DNA of 46,781 nt from Treponema bryantii (GTDB taxonomy: Bacteria; Spirochaetota; Spirochaetia; Treponematales; Treponemataceae), in NCBI RefSeq assembly GCF_900113965.1, contig NZ_FORI01000014.1:1-46781 (forward strand), in the 5' to 3' direction. The first letter of the stretch is position 1. Every line of letters starts with the position of its first letter. Shown piece by piece: positions 1 to 8,203 of the stretch. The notes under the pieces are model-generated. The model had not been told where the DNA came from. It did not search any database and saw only the letters and a program-made list of their open reading frames with translations. Both the position numbers and the translations under genes were made by a program.

Positions 1-462
1 CTGAACTAAGGCCAGATATTTTTTTAGGTATTCATTCTCCATTCGAAGATATGCCAGTTCTTCGTCTTTTGTCCATTCTTCTCTAGGTTTGTTTGGTATT
101 AAACTTTTCTTTGGCATTTTTGAACGCCTGCCTTGTTTCTGAAACAGAGCTTTTGTACCACCGGTAATATATTTCTTTCTCCATGCACAGATTGTCCCCT
201 TACTTGTAATACCGAAAAGCAATGCAACCTGTGAATTTGAAAGATTATGCTCTTGTTGATAGTTTAGCACTTTTAGCTTAAATTCTCCGCTAAAATGTCG
301 GGTTGGTTCTGTAAATTTTCCATTTAATTCGTATTGGGATATCCACTGATCTATAATGCTATGATGAATACCATACTTTCTTTCCAGAATCCAAGATCCG
401 TAACGCTTTATTTTGTGCTCAAGTATTATTTGCATTTTTAACTCATAAGAATACTTGGACAT
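1..462 (-). CDS. IS3-family (IS150-like) transposase OrfA, cut by window edge
   Basis: The reading frame begins at ATG 462 and runs off the left edge after 154 codons without a stop. The protein starts MSKYSYELKMQIILEHKI and shows two helix-turn-helix regions (about residues 5-45, YGSWILERKYGIHHSIIDQW, and about 60-105, NLSNSQVALLFGITSKGTIC), then a basic stretch and the heptad-like tail DEELAYLRMENEYLKKYLAL. This two-HTH layout with a C-terminal leucine zipper is typical of OrfA of the IS150 group, which binds the element ends; in this family a frameshift joins it to the OrfB DDE integrase, which would lie beyond the window. A TG-starting terminal repeat lies just upstream (to 518). I see no stop or frameshift within the visible part. 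Confidence 0.88.
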   Translation of the reverse strand, partial: MSKYSYELKMQIILEHKIKRYGSWILERKYGIHHSIIDQWISQYELNGKFTEPTRHFSGEFKLKVLNYQQEHNLSNSQVALLFGITSKGTICAWRKKYITGGTKALFQKQGRRSKMPKKSLIPNKPREEWTKDEELAYLRMENEYLKKYLALVQ

Positions 463-518
463 AAAAAATGCACCTCCAAAATTGAACTTTATTTGTCCAA
501 CTTTAGGGGTGCACTTCA
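463..518 (-). mobile_element. Outer end (terminal inverted repeat region) of the IS150-like element
   Basis: Read on the minus strand from 518, the sequence begins TGAAGTGCACCCC and continues through a TTGGAC block, much like the left end I remember for IS150 (TG, then a GCACCC and a GTTGGAC block). It lies 56 bp upstream of the OrfA start, as expected for an IS3 end. An SD-like GGAGG lies at 472-476. The other end is outside the window, so the target duplication cannot be checked. Confidence 0.72.
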
Positions 519-571
519 AAACCACCGTATTTTTGCTTTGTATTGCCTTTCTCTTACTTGGTTGGGAATCT
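519..571. other. Short intergenic stretch with half of a palindromic repeat
   Basis: The bases directly outside the IS end (about 519-529, AAACCACCGTA) match the right half of the dispersed CGGTGGTTGAG...CGAAACCACCG repeat found elsewhere in the window. The rest up to the lipoprotein stop at 572 shows nothing recognisable. Confidence 0.4.
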
Positions 572-943
572 TTATTCAACCTTCAAAACCTTCAGCCCCT
601 TTACCCACGGCGAATCCGAAGAAATCAGAATTCCCGAAACTGTGACAAAGTCGTTGTTTTTATCTATAAGTTTTTCTTCTATGGAATCTTCCTCAAAAGT
701 CAGAAAGAAGGTTACTCTATTTTTTGAGTTTTGATTTTCTATAATTCTAAAGCTGTCATTATCTTGAACAAGTTTTCCCTTTATTGTGAATTTTTTACCA
801 ATGTCCTTTTCATTAAGAAAAGAATGACTTATAGAAGTTGTTGATTGAATTTTCACCTCATTTTCAGCGTCCTGATTTTTAGATGCACAAGATGCAAAAA
901 TGAGGCCAAGTGAAATTATTATTAAATAAGATATTTTTTTCAT
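572..943 (-). CDS. Small lipoprotein with OB-fold-like body
   Basis: A 123-residue protein starting MKKISYLIIISLGLIFASC, a signal peptide with lipobox FASC (Cys19), so probably membrane anchored. The mature part alternates hydrophobic strands (FTIKGKLV, FRIIEN, VTFFLTF, FVTVSGIL, GLKVLKVE) in a pattern that recalls OB-fold lipoproteins; I do not recognise a named family. A longer frame opens at 1054, but that would overlap the upstream gene by 110 bp and bury the signal peptide, so ATG 943 is chosen. The upstream gene stops at 945, so the two are almost certainly one transcript. The gene ends about 50 bp from the inserted IS element. Confidence 0.72.
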   Translation of the reverse strand: MKKISYLIIISLGLIFASCASKNQDAENEVKIQSTTSISHSFLNEKDIGKKFTIKGKLVQDNDSFRIIENQNSKNRVTFFLTFEEDSIEEKLIDKNNDFVTVSGILISSDSPWVKGLKVLKVE

Positions 944-944
944 A

Positions 945-3900
945 TTATTCTTCAAACCAGTAGTCAAGCAAATCACCCCATCTTGAATCTTTACCAAAAG
1001 CGAGATCTGTTTTATAGAAGTCTGGGGCGCTTCCATTAATAGCTTTATCTCCATCGCTAGCTAGGTTTGCACCGCAGATAGTGAGACCGTAATGGTGATT
1101 ATATCTATACTCCCCGTCTATACTATAATAAAAATCATAATTATAAAGACTCGGATTAAGACCGCTGTCTCTCCAGCTGTATTTTATAGCCTGACCAAGC
1201 TTCTCACTTAAGGCGTTAGCTGCGGTGTTCAATTCTGACCATGCGTTTACATTAGCGGAACCTGAAAGGCTTGCTGCAGAACATCCTCTGATACTATCGG
1301 CGATATATCCAATATCATACAGCCAGGTAAAGGAACCAGGATAGTAAATTGAATCATTAATGTAATAACCTTTTTTACCATTAAGTACATTTACAACATT
1401 TACAAAATGGTCTCCAAGATATTTAACATAATTCTTTTTGTTTTCTGTAATAACTTGAGAGAATACACCTTCCGAATCTACATAAATTTCTTTGTCTTTT
1501 CCTTCTTCTGAAAGAAGAATATCGCAAAGATTATTGATTGCAGATTTAACATCATCAATTTTAGAAAGGTCTGTAATAGTAAATGTTGTCTGGCCTAATT
1601 CTCCTGCCCATTCAAGAACTTCCTTCTGGCTATCTGTTAATAGAGCATAAGATTTTCCAAAAGCGCTTTGTGCATAATTGTTCCAGAGATTTATATTGAA
1701 ACTATGATACTGTGATTGGTAATCTTCCAGAATAGTTTTTGTAATTGTCTCAAGGTCATCAGCTGTTTTAAAAGATTTCATTAACTTTATATAATCCAAT
1801 CCAGTTCCAGGTATTGTATTAGGTGAAGCTGCAAGGTATTTTGCATAGTCTTTGAACTGATAAGCTTCTTCAAGAGATGAGCCAAGACATACATCCATTA
1901 AAATTATGCTGAGCTGATTATCTCTTCCAAAACGCGCTGCCTTTAATGCTTCAGAAACATCTTTTGTTTTAAGGAAGTTTGAAGAAGATGATTCATCCCA
2001 GCAAAGAGCACGGCGTCCACTTGTGTCACCAAGTTTAATAGATGTACCGTTTGCGGTGTTAATATATCTTACACTTCTTGGTCCACCACCATGATCGCTA
2101 AACTGAAGAATTATACCTTTTCGGGCTGTATAATGTGCATTAACCCAGTTTAAGAAATTAATGAGAGTTTCTTTGTCTCCCATGTTAACTTCACCACAGG
2201 AAGTTGGTGTGCTGTAAGTAATAGTAGAATCTTCGCCAACAATCCAAGGGGCTGTGTATGAAAGATTTTTTGTATTGGATGAAAGTTTATTTCCACCAGA
2301 AGTATTATTTGCAGTTGCTGTTGATGTATCAGTTCCTAGTTCAAAAAGACAGCTTCCAGTTGTACCATATTTAGGTTTTACTATTGTATCTTTACCGTCT
2401 CCATCAACGCCGTCCCAGCTAACTGCACCATCCCAAAGAGCAACTGCAGTAACTTCGTCATAAATTGTTTTTGGTGTGCCGTCTGAGTTACGAATTGAGT
2501 AGAGACCATATTCAACTTCGTTCAAATCAAGCCAGATAGGTTCATGAAGGTTATTGTCTCCATCCATATACATAGCAACAAGCCAGTCTGTCTCTTTTTT
2601 AGTGATGGCTGGACTTACAGTGTATTCTGCATATTTGTCAGTTTCATCTGTAAGTACTTTGACAGTATATTCTGTTCCGTTTTTAAGTCCATAGATTTCA
2701 AGAGTTACAGTATCTGGGTTGCTTCCGGTACGGACCGGTCTAGAAGTAATTTCTGAACTGCCATCATAAACCTTTACAGTGTAAGAAGTCCAGTTTTCTG
2801 CTGTTGTAAATGAAATTGTTGCCTGGCAATCTTCAGGCATTGCAGAAAGGTTTGTAACAGGAGCAGGAGCTGCAATAATCAGGTCTTTTGTTATTGTAAT
2901 GTCACGATCATTGCTTACTCTGAAATGATGAGTACCTATACCTAAAGTTTCATTAAAATAATATTTCAGATATCTATAGGAACCCCTGTCTTCGTAGCTT
3001 GGAGGATTCAATCTTAATTCATCATAGTAACCATTATCTAAAGCATATGTAATTATAATTCCAGCGTACGAACCGTCATCAAGTGGGAAAACATTAGTGT
3101 CGTATAGTTGTATTTCTATATAGTCTTTTGTTATGGCACTAATAGAACAGATTCTTGGAGCATAAATGGCATACAAAGTTGTATTTTTTGTGATAGGACT
3201 ATTAAAATCAAAAGCAGTAGCCAGTTGTTTAGATATTTTGTATGCAGACCAATGTAAGAAATCGTTCCAGCTCTTATATGAGGTCTGAGGTATTTTAGAA
3301 GGAGGAATATTTTCTCCAACCTTTAGTTCTATCTTTTTCAAGATTGTTCCATTATCATCAAAAGTTACAGTTCTAAGATTTTCTGGACGAACATAATCAA
3401 TGCTTTTTGTATGACTTTGATAACCATTTGATACCTTGAAGTAATTGTTTCCTTCTGGTAAGTCAAAGTTTAAATAGAATTTAAGATATCTATAACCATT
3501 TTTATCTTCAGTTTCATATGGTGCCTTTAAGTCGATATCTGTGTAGTTTGTATCATCTGTTGAATGCTGAAATTTAAGTCCGACATACGTGCCATCTTCA
3601 AGAGGGTAAACGTAAGTTGAATATAGTTTAATTTCAATATCTATAGATGATATGTTTTGAATTGATTCATATTCTAATTTTGGAGTAAAAATTGCATATA
3701 GAGTTTTGTCTTCTGTAATTTTACTCGTTAAATCAAATTCTTTTACCTTTTCTAAAGATTCTTTTGATTCTGACCAATACATCAAATAATTATAGAGAGG
3801 AAAATCTCTGTCGGTAGGAATCTTTGATGCAGGAATGTTGCTTCCAGCCTTTAATGTAACAGTTTTTTTCTCGTTATTAGTAATAAAAAATGTTACAGTT

Positions 3901-4031
3901 ACCTCTTTTTCAGTTTCTGTTGGAGTTTCAGGTAGTGAAGGGGCTTGAGGACTTACAGAAGCTGTACAGCTAATAAAAAATAATGCAGATAAAAGAAAAC
4001 CTGCAATCCAAAGGCTTTTGAAATTTTTCAT
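945..4031 (-). CDS. Clostripain-family (C11) cysteine peptidase lipoprotein
   Basis: A 1028-residue protein with a lipoprotein signal (lipobox FISC, Cys22), so likely surface anchored. The N-terminal half holds two copies of a roughly 170-residue unit (about 45-215 and 220-390), each an InlB/Listeria-Bacteroides-type repeat (LYAIFTP / LYAIYAP) followed by a second beta-rich domain with the shared block YRYLK. A fibronectin-III-like domain (about 392-475) leads into the peptidase, which begins WLVAMYMDGDNNL. Catalytic residues of the C11 family are visible: Asp646-His647 in DHGGG and Cys715 in DVCLGS. C11 peptidases cut after basic residues; substrate here is unknown. The start is supported by GAGGTAA 9 bp upstream of ATG 4031. 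A small lipoprotein gene follows after 1 bp. A strong hairpin upstream isolates it from the phosphorylase gene. Confidence 0.88.
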   Translation of the reverse strand: MKNFKSLWIAGFLLSALFFISCTASVSPQAPSLPETPTETEKEVTVTFFITNNEKKTVTLKAGSNIPASKIPTDRDFPLYNYLMYWSESKESLEKVKEFDLTSKITEDKTLYAIFTPKLEYESIQNISSIDIEIKLYSTYVYPLEDGTYVGLKFQHSTDDTNYTDIDLKAPYETEDKNGYRYLKFYLNFDLPEGNNYFKVSNGYQSHTKSIDYVRPENLRTVTFDDNGTILKKIELKVGENIPPSKIPQTSYKSWNDFLHWSAYKISKQLATAFDFNSPITKNTTLYAIYAPRICSISAITKDYIEIQLYDTNVFPLDDGSYAGIIITYALDNGYYDELRLNPPSYEDRGSYRYLKYYFNETLGIGTHHFRVSNDRDITITKDLIIAAPAPVTNLSAMPEDCQATISFTTAENWTSYTVKVYDGSSEITSRPVRTGSNPDTVTLEIYGLKNGTEYTVKVLTDETDKYAEYTVSPAITKKETDWLVAMYMDGDNNLHEPIWLDLNEVEYGLYSIRNSDGTPKTIYDEVTAVALWDGAVSWDGVDGDGKDTIVKPKYGTTGSCLFELGTDTSTATANNTSGGNKLSSNTKNLSYTAPWIVGEDSTITYSTPTSCGEVNMGDKETLINFLNWVNAHYTARKGIILQFSDHGGGPRSVRYINTANGTSIKLGDTSGRRALCWDESSSSNFLKTKDVSEALKAARFGRDNQLSIILMDVCLGSSLEEAYQFKDYAKYLAASPNTIPGTGLDYIKLMKSFKTADDLETITKTILEDYQSQYHSFNINLWNNYAQSAFGKSYALLTDSQKEVLEWAGELGQTTFTITDLSKIDDVKSAINNLCDILLSEEGKDKEIYVDSEGVFSQVITENKKNYVKYLGDHFVNVVNVLNGKKGYYINDSIYYPGSFTWLYDIGYIADSIRGCSAASLSGSANVNAWSELNTAANALSEKLGQAIKYSWRDSGLNPSLYNYDFYYSIDGEYRYNHHYGLTICGANLASDGDKAINGSAPDFYKTDLAFGKDSRWGDLLDYWFEE

Positions 4032-4163
4032 AGATGATTACCTCATTTTTAAATTTCTTTTTTAAGTAAAGTCTTTAAAAGATTATCTACTGCACTATAA
4101 AAAGTTGTCAAGGTAAGGATTTTCGGTTTAGTTAGAAAATTTCGTAATATTTGTTTAGAATAT

Positions 4164-4201
4164 AAAAAAAGACCTCGGAATTTTCCGAGGTCTCGTTTTT
4201 T
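4164..4201. terminator. Bidirectional Rho-independent terminator
   Basis: Stem GACCTCGGAA / TTCCGAGGTC (4171-4192) is flanked by a run of A on the left (4164-4170) and T on the right, so it has a U-tract on both strands. It lies downstream of the phosphorylase stop (4247, minus strand) and upstream of the peptidase gene. Confidence 0.85.
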
Positions 4202-4203
4202 AC

Positions 4204-4236
4204 GTCATTCTGAACTTGTTTCAGGACAGGGATGAC
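4204..4236. repeat. Palindromic repeat family 1, variant copy
   Basis: GTCATTCTGAACTTGTTTCAG followed by GACAGGGATGAC: a diverged copy of the GTCATGCTGAACTTG repeat seen at 10319, 12788, 23013, 36808 and 38487. It sits in the 3' region of the phosphorylase gene. Confidence 0.75.
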
Positions 4237-4246
4237 AGTATATGGC

Positions 4247-6724
4247 TTAGCCTAATGTAATTTCTACATTAACTTCTTTCTTTCCTTCAACATAAGGAAC
4301 TACGCAGCCTTCAACTGCAGCCCCGTCTACAACCATGCTCTTTACGCCCTTGCAAACGTGGCTTGGGTTTTTGATTGTGATGTTGTATTTTGCACCGCGG
4401 AAGAGACGAGTTGCTGTAAAGCCGTCCCAGTTAGCAGGGATAGAAGGATCAACTTTGAGTCCGTCGAAGTCTGGCTGAATACCGAGAATGTACTGGCTGA
4501 TAGCAACCATGTTCCATGCTGCAGTACCTGTAAGCCAAGAGTTCTTTCCCTGACCAAAGTTCTTTCCTGTCTGGCCGATATCAGAACCTGCATCCTTACC
4601 ACCAATCATCTGACCGTATACATAAGGCTCTGTCTTGTGAAGATCAGAAGTTTCTTCTGTATAAGCAGGAGCGATTTCTGAGTAGTACTTGAATGCCTGA
4701 TCACCTTCACCAGCATAAGCAGCGGCACAGATAATCCATGCATTGTTATGAGTGAAGATACCTGCGTTCTCTTTGTATCCGCCCGGATATGTAGAGATTT
4801 CACCGTACTGTACGTAGTATTTAGAGAAAGCAGGATTGTTCAAAACAAGACCGTGCTTTGTGTTCAAGCGCTCGTCAATTGCTGCAAGAGTCTTCTTTGT
4901 TGCATCCTTATCGATGTCAGACATGATTGCAAAGCCCTGTGGTTCAATGAAGATCTGTCCTTCTTCGCATTCCTTAGAACCCATCTTCTGGCCATTAGCG
5001 TCATAAGCACGCATAAACCAGTTTCCGTCCCAAGCTGAATCCATCATAACTTTCTTCATCTTGTCGATTTCTGCCTGAGCCTTTTTAGCTTCATCAGCCT
5101 TGCCCAAGTGATTCAAGATTCCTACGAAGTTTGGTCCAACATAAGTGAAGAGTGCTGCAACGAATACAGATTCTGCAACCTTTGAATAACCGCCTTCGTT
5201 CTTGAACTTAGGGTTTGTATATGTCTGGAAGCTTTCCCCTGGTGTGTCAGAGAAACAAGAAAGGTTGATACAGTCGTTCCAGTCTGCGCGCATTGCAAGT
5301 GGAAGTCCGTGTGGACCGAGGTTGTTCACAATGTGGTAGAAGCTTACTGTAAGGTGATCGAGCATTGATTTTGCTTTTGACTCATCGTTATCGTAAGGAA
5401 CCTTTGCATCGAGGATTGACCAGTCGCCTGTTTCCTTGATGTAAGCTGATACAGAAAGAATCATCCAGAGTGGATCATCAGAGAAGTCTCCACCGATGTC
5501 CGCGTTACCCTTCTTTGTAAGTGGCTGATACTGATGATAGCATCCACCGTCTTCAAGCTGAGTAGAAGCAATGTCGATAAGACGTTCGCGGGCGCGGTCT
5601 GGAATCTGATGTACGAAACCAAGGATATCCTGGTTTGAATCGCGGAATCCCATACCACGGCCAATTCCTGATTCGAAGTAAGAAGCAGAACGTGAAAGGT
5701 TGAAAGTAACCATACACTGATACTGGTTCCAGATGTTTACCATGCGGTTTACTTTGTCTTCCGGTGTGTTTACATTGAGGATGCCAAGGAGCTTATCCCA
5801 GTAAGCACGAAGCTCTTTCATACCGGCGGCAAACTTTTCTGGAGTGTTGTATTTTTCAATCATAGCAAGAGCTTTTTCTTTGTTGATTGTCTTGCCATCT
5901 GCTTCGAATTTCTTTTCAACAGGCATTTCTACATATCCGAGTACGAATACGAGAGTTTTTGATTCGCCTGCTTTAAGTGTGATTTCTTTGTAATGTGATG
6001 CAATTGGAGACCATCCGTCAGCAAGTGAGTTTCCGCACTTTCCGTCGAGAACCTGCTGTGGATTATGGAATCCGTTGTAAAGACCAATAAAAGTATCGCG
6101 GTCTGTATCGTAACCATCAATCTTGTCGTTTACTGAGTAGAACGCAAAGTGATTGCGGCGGTCGCGGTATTCTGTTTTATGGTAGATTGTTGAATCTTTG
6201 ATTTCAACACGGCCTGTAGAGAAGTTTCTCTGGAAGTTTGTGCAGTCGTCCTGAGCATCCCAGAGACACCATTCTGCAAATGACCAGAATTTAAAAGTCT
6301 TGTCTGAACTGCCTTCGTTTGTAAGAACAACCTGCTGAACTTCGCCGTCATAGTCCTGAGGAACAAAGAAAGTTACCTCTGCTTTCAGATTATTCTTTTT
6401 ACCGGTAATAATTGTGTAGCCCATACCATGGCGACATTCGTAAAAATCAAGTTCTGTCTTTACTGGAGACCAGCCAGGATTCCAGATTGTACCGTTGTCG
6501 TTAACGTAAAAATAACGGCCGCCCATATCGATAGGTACATTGTTGTAGCGGTATCGTGTAATACGGCGGAGACGTGCATCTTTATAGAAACTGTATCCTC
6601 CGGCTGTGTTGGAAATTAACGAGAAAAATCCCTGTGTTCCAAGGTAGTTAATCCATGGGTACGGTGTGCGCGGTGTTTCAATAACATACTCGCGGTTGAC
6701 ATCGTCAAAATGTCCGAACTTCAT
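4247..6724 (-). CDS. cbp: Cellobiose phosphorylase (GH94)
   Basis: An 825-residue protein without signal peptide, so cytoplasmic. It catalyses reversible phosphorolysis of cellobiose to glucose 1-phosphate and glucose, saving ATP compared with hydrolysis. The N-terminus ([42 protein letters not shown]) closely matches the Clostridium thermocellum enzyme as I remember it, and length is normal for the family (about 810-825). The catalytic general acid is Asp484 in the block RADWNDC, before the phosphate-binding region. ATG 6724 is preceded by AGGAGAA. A LacI-type operator overlaps the start of transcription, and the lacI gene lies immediately upstream. Other GH94 members act on chitobiose or cellodextrin; the N-terminal similarity favours cellobiose. 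Confidence 0.92.
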   Translation of the reverse strand: MKFGHFDDVNREYVIETPRTPYPWINYLGTQGFFSLISNTAGGYSFYKDARLRRITRYRYNNVPIDMGGRYFYVNDNGTIWNPGWSPVKTELDFYECRHGMGYTIITGKKNNLKAEVTFFVPQDYDGEVQQVVLTNEGSSDKTFKFWSFAEWCLWDAQDDCTNFQRNFSTGRVEIKDSTIYHKTEYRDRRNHFAFYSVNDKIDGYDTDRDTFIGLYNGFHNPQQVLDGKCGNSLADGWSPIASHYKEITLKAGESKTLVFVLGYVEMPVEKKFEADGKTINKEKALAMIEKYNTPEKFAAGMKELRAYWDKLLGILNVNTPEDKVNRMVNIWNQYQCMVTFNLSRSASYFESGIGRGMGFRDSNQDILGFVHQIPDRARERLIDIASTQLEDGGCYHQYQPLTKKGNADIGGDFSDDPLWMILSVSAYIKETGDWSILDAKVPYDNDESKAKSMLDHLTVSFYHIVNNLGPHGLPLAMRADWNDCINLSCFSDTPGESFQTYTNPKFKNEGGYSKVAESVFVAALFTYVGPNFVGILNHLGKADEAKKAQAEIDKMKKVMMDSAWDGNWFMRAYDANGQKMGSKECEEGQIFIEPQGFAIMSDIDKDATKKTLAAIDERLNTKHGLVLNNPAFSKYYVQYGEISTYPGGYKENAGIFTHNNAWIICAAAYAGEGDQAFKYYSEIAPAYTEETSDLHKTEPYVYGQMIGGKDAGSDIGQTGKNFGQGKNSWLTGTAAWNMVAISQYILGIQPDFDGLKVDPSIPANWDGFTATRLFRGAKYNITIKNPSHVCKGVKSMVVDGAAVEGCVVPYVEGKKEVNVEITLG

Positions 6725-6784
6725 AAAGGTTCTCCTGTATAGATTGATTTAACCCTTCCGCCAACTCCTCCTGTATTATAAGTT

Positions 6785-6835
6785 AGCGAAAACGTTGTAG
6801 TTTACAAGTATAGTGTATGAATTGAATTTATGCAA
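6785..6835 (-). promoter_or_regulatory. Promoter and LacI-type operator of the phosphorylase gene
   Basis: On the minus strand: TTGCAT (6830-6835), 17-bp spacer, TATACT (6807-6812). Just downstream, over the likely start point, lies an operator-like AACGTTGTAGTTTAC (plus strand, 6791-6805) with GCGAAAACGTT overlapping it. The same 15-mer with one change occurs in front of the lacI gene (7924-7938). Confidence 0.65.
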
Positions 6836-6859
6836 ATGAATTTATTCTATAATCAATAC

Positions 6860-6885
6860 GATGATTGAGCCTGTCGAAATTGCCG
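6860..6885. repeat. Degenerate copy of palindromic repeat family 2
   Basis: GATTGAGCCTGTCGAAATTGCC resembles GGTTGAGCCTGTCGAAACCACC with one arm decayed. It lies between the lacI stop and the phosphorylase promoter; the following TTGCCG...CGGCAA (about 6880-6898) can pair and may act as the lacI terminator, although it has no clear U-tract. Confidence 0.5.
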
Positions 6886-6898
6886 CAGTTCCCGGCAA

Positions 6899-7906
6899 TT
6901 AAAGCTTAACCACCGTTCCCCCGTGAATAATACGTCCTGTTACCACTTCTTTTTTAGGTGCGTAATTGTCGGGGTCTTCGATTCTTGAGAGAAGGGCTTC
7001 TGCCATTGTGCGGCCAATTGTTTCGCCGTCCTGTTCGTAAGTTGTGAGCGGAGGAATCATCATAGAAGTGAGCTTAATTCCATCATAACCTACAATGCTT
7101 ATATCTTTTCCAGGTGTATAGCCATGGCTTGCCAGCTCGCGGATTCCACCAAGAGCAGCATAATCATCAGGATAAAAAATACAGGTAGGAGGTTCATCAA
7201 GAGAAATAAATACTTCTGTTGCGGCAGAGCTAGTTACAGGATCATGATAAAGACCTTCTGCAAAATAATCAGAAGGGCTTTCAATTCCATGCTTTTTACA
7301 AACTGCTTTAAAGGCCTGAACTCGCTGTTCTGATACCCAGGTTTTTTCACCGTGAATCATGGCAATCTTTTTATGACCGCAGGAAATAACATATTCCAGA
7401 AGTTCTTCAATACCGGCACTATGATCACTCATTACAGCGCTGTGTTCCATATCATAAAAATAATCGAGGGTTACTGTTGGTATTTCGCTTTGAACAAGCT
7501 GTTTTATTCCAGAAGAATTATAATCACACGAAAGAATAGCAACGCCATCATAATTGCGGGCAAGGGCATGTGCATAATAATCATAATTTTTGGTAGAATC
7601 CCCGCTTACAAAGGTCATCTCATAGCCTTTGCTAAAGGCAACCTTTTGAATACCACTGATGATTGTTGCAAAGTACTGATGCTGAAAACCGGCGCCGGTC
7701 TTATCTTCAAAAATTACACCAATATCATAGGTGCGGTTTGTGCGTAAACTTCTTGCGGCAATGTTAGGATGATAGCCCATTTCACGAGCTTTTTTCTGAA
7801 TAAACTCAGTTGTTTCATAACTGATTTCAGGGCTGCCCTTTAAAGCCTTACTAACGGTTGAGAAAGATACCTGACATTCCCTTGCAATGTCTTTTAGAGT
7901 TACCAA
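6899..7906 (-). CDS. LacI-family transcriptional regulator
   Basis: A 335-residue protein: DNA-binding helix-turn-helix at residues 3-25 (LKDIARECQVSFSTVSKALKG), hinge region near 45-58 (YHPNIAARSLR), then a periplasmic-binding-protein-like effector domain to the end (motifs VTLDYFY, SIVGYDGIKL, PPLTTYEQDGETIG). Length is standard. The start is TTG at 7906, supported by a strong GCGGAGG 8 bp upstream; no ATG lies near. It probably represses the neighbouring cellobiose phosphorylase gene and itself, because both upstream regions share the same motif; the inducer is not known, but cellobiose or a derivative is the natural guess. The gene is transcribed in the same direction as the phosphorylase but has its own promoter region. 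Confidence 0.9.
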   Translation of the reverse strand: MVTLKDIARECQVSFSTVSKALKGSPEISYETTEFIQKKAREMGYHPNIAARSLRTNRTYDIGVIFEDKTGAGFQHQYFATIISGIQKVAFSKGYEMTFVSGDSTKNYDYYAHALARNYDGVAILSCDYNSSGIKQLVQSEIPTVTLDYFYDMEHSAVMSDHSAGIEELLEYVISCGHKKIAMIHGEKTWVSEQRVQAFKAVCKKHGIESPSDYFAEGLYHDPVTSSAATEVFISLDEPPTCIFYPDDYAALGGIRELASHGYTPGKDISIVGYDGIKLTSMMIPPLTTYEQDGETIGRTMAEALLSRIEDPDNYAPKKEVVTGRIIHGGTVVKL

Positions 7907-7920
7907 AACTCTGCCTCCGC

Positions 7921-7944
7921 TATAACGTTGTAGTTAACATAATA
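7921..7944 (-). promoter_or_regulatory. Operator-like site and -10 region of the lacI gene
   Basis: AACGTTGTAGTTAAC (plus, 7924-7938) matches 14 of 15 bases with the motif in the phosphorylase promoter. On the minus strand TATTAT (7939-7944) just upstream is a possible -10. The site lies between -10 and the TTG start, consistent with autoregulation. Confidence 0.55.
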
Positions 7945-7970
7945 CCATAATACACCTATTTACTTTAATA

Positions 7971-7986
7971 ACGCAAACGTTTTCGA
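7971..7986. promoter_or_regulatory. LacI/PurR-type palindromic operator in the lacI-chemoreceptor gap
   Basis: ACGCAAACGTTTTCGA is a near match to the PurR/LacI-family operator form (ACGCAAACGTTTTCGT in E. coli PurR). It sits in the 297-bp gap between the divergent lacI and chemoreceptor genes and could serve either. Confidence 0.6.
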
Positions 7987-8115
7987 CTATTTTGTAACTT
8001 TCATTAAATGAAAAAATCTCTAAATTGGTTGTATAAATATATTTTTCTTTAAAAAACCTATTATGCAAAAAAAAGTATTTAGATATAATGCACATACGTC
8101 TTAATAATACATTGT

Positions 8116-8132
8116 GTGCAATCTAATTGCAC
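8116..8132 (+). other. Small hairpin in the chemoreceptor leader
   Basis: GTGCAA-TCTAA-TTGCAC forms a 6-bp stem about 70 bp before the chemoreceptor start. No U-tract follows, so it is not a terminator. Apart from this and the operators, the 7907-8203 gap shows only A/T-rich sequence. Confidence 0.35.
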
Positions 8133-8203
8133 GGCCAAAAAGATCCAAAAAAGTCCCTGAGAGAGAGTAGAAGAACATTTGTATTATTTCCCGGAGGAAG
8201 TAA

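Noticed and set aside
944..1054. Longer start for the small lipoprotein
   Set aside because: The extension lies within the end of the peptidase gene and would hide the signal peptide and lipobox.
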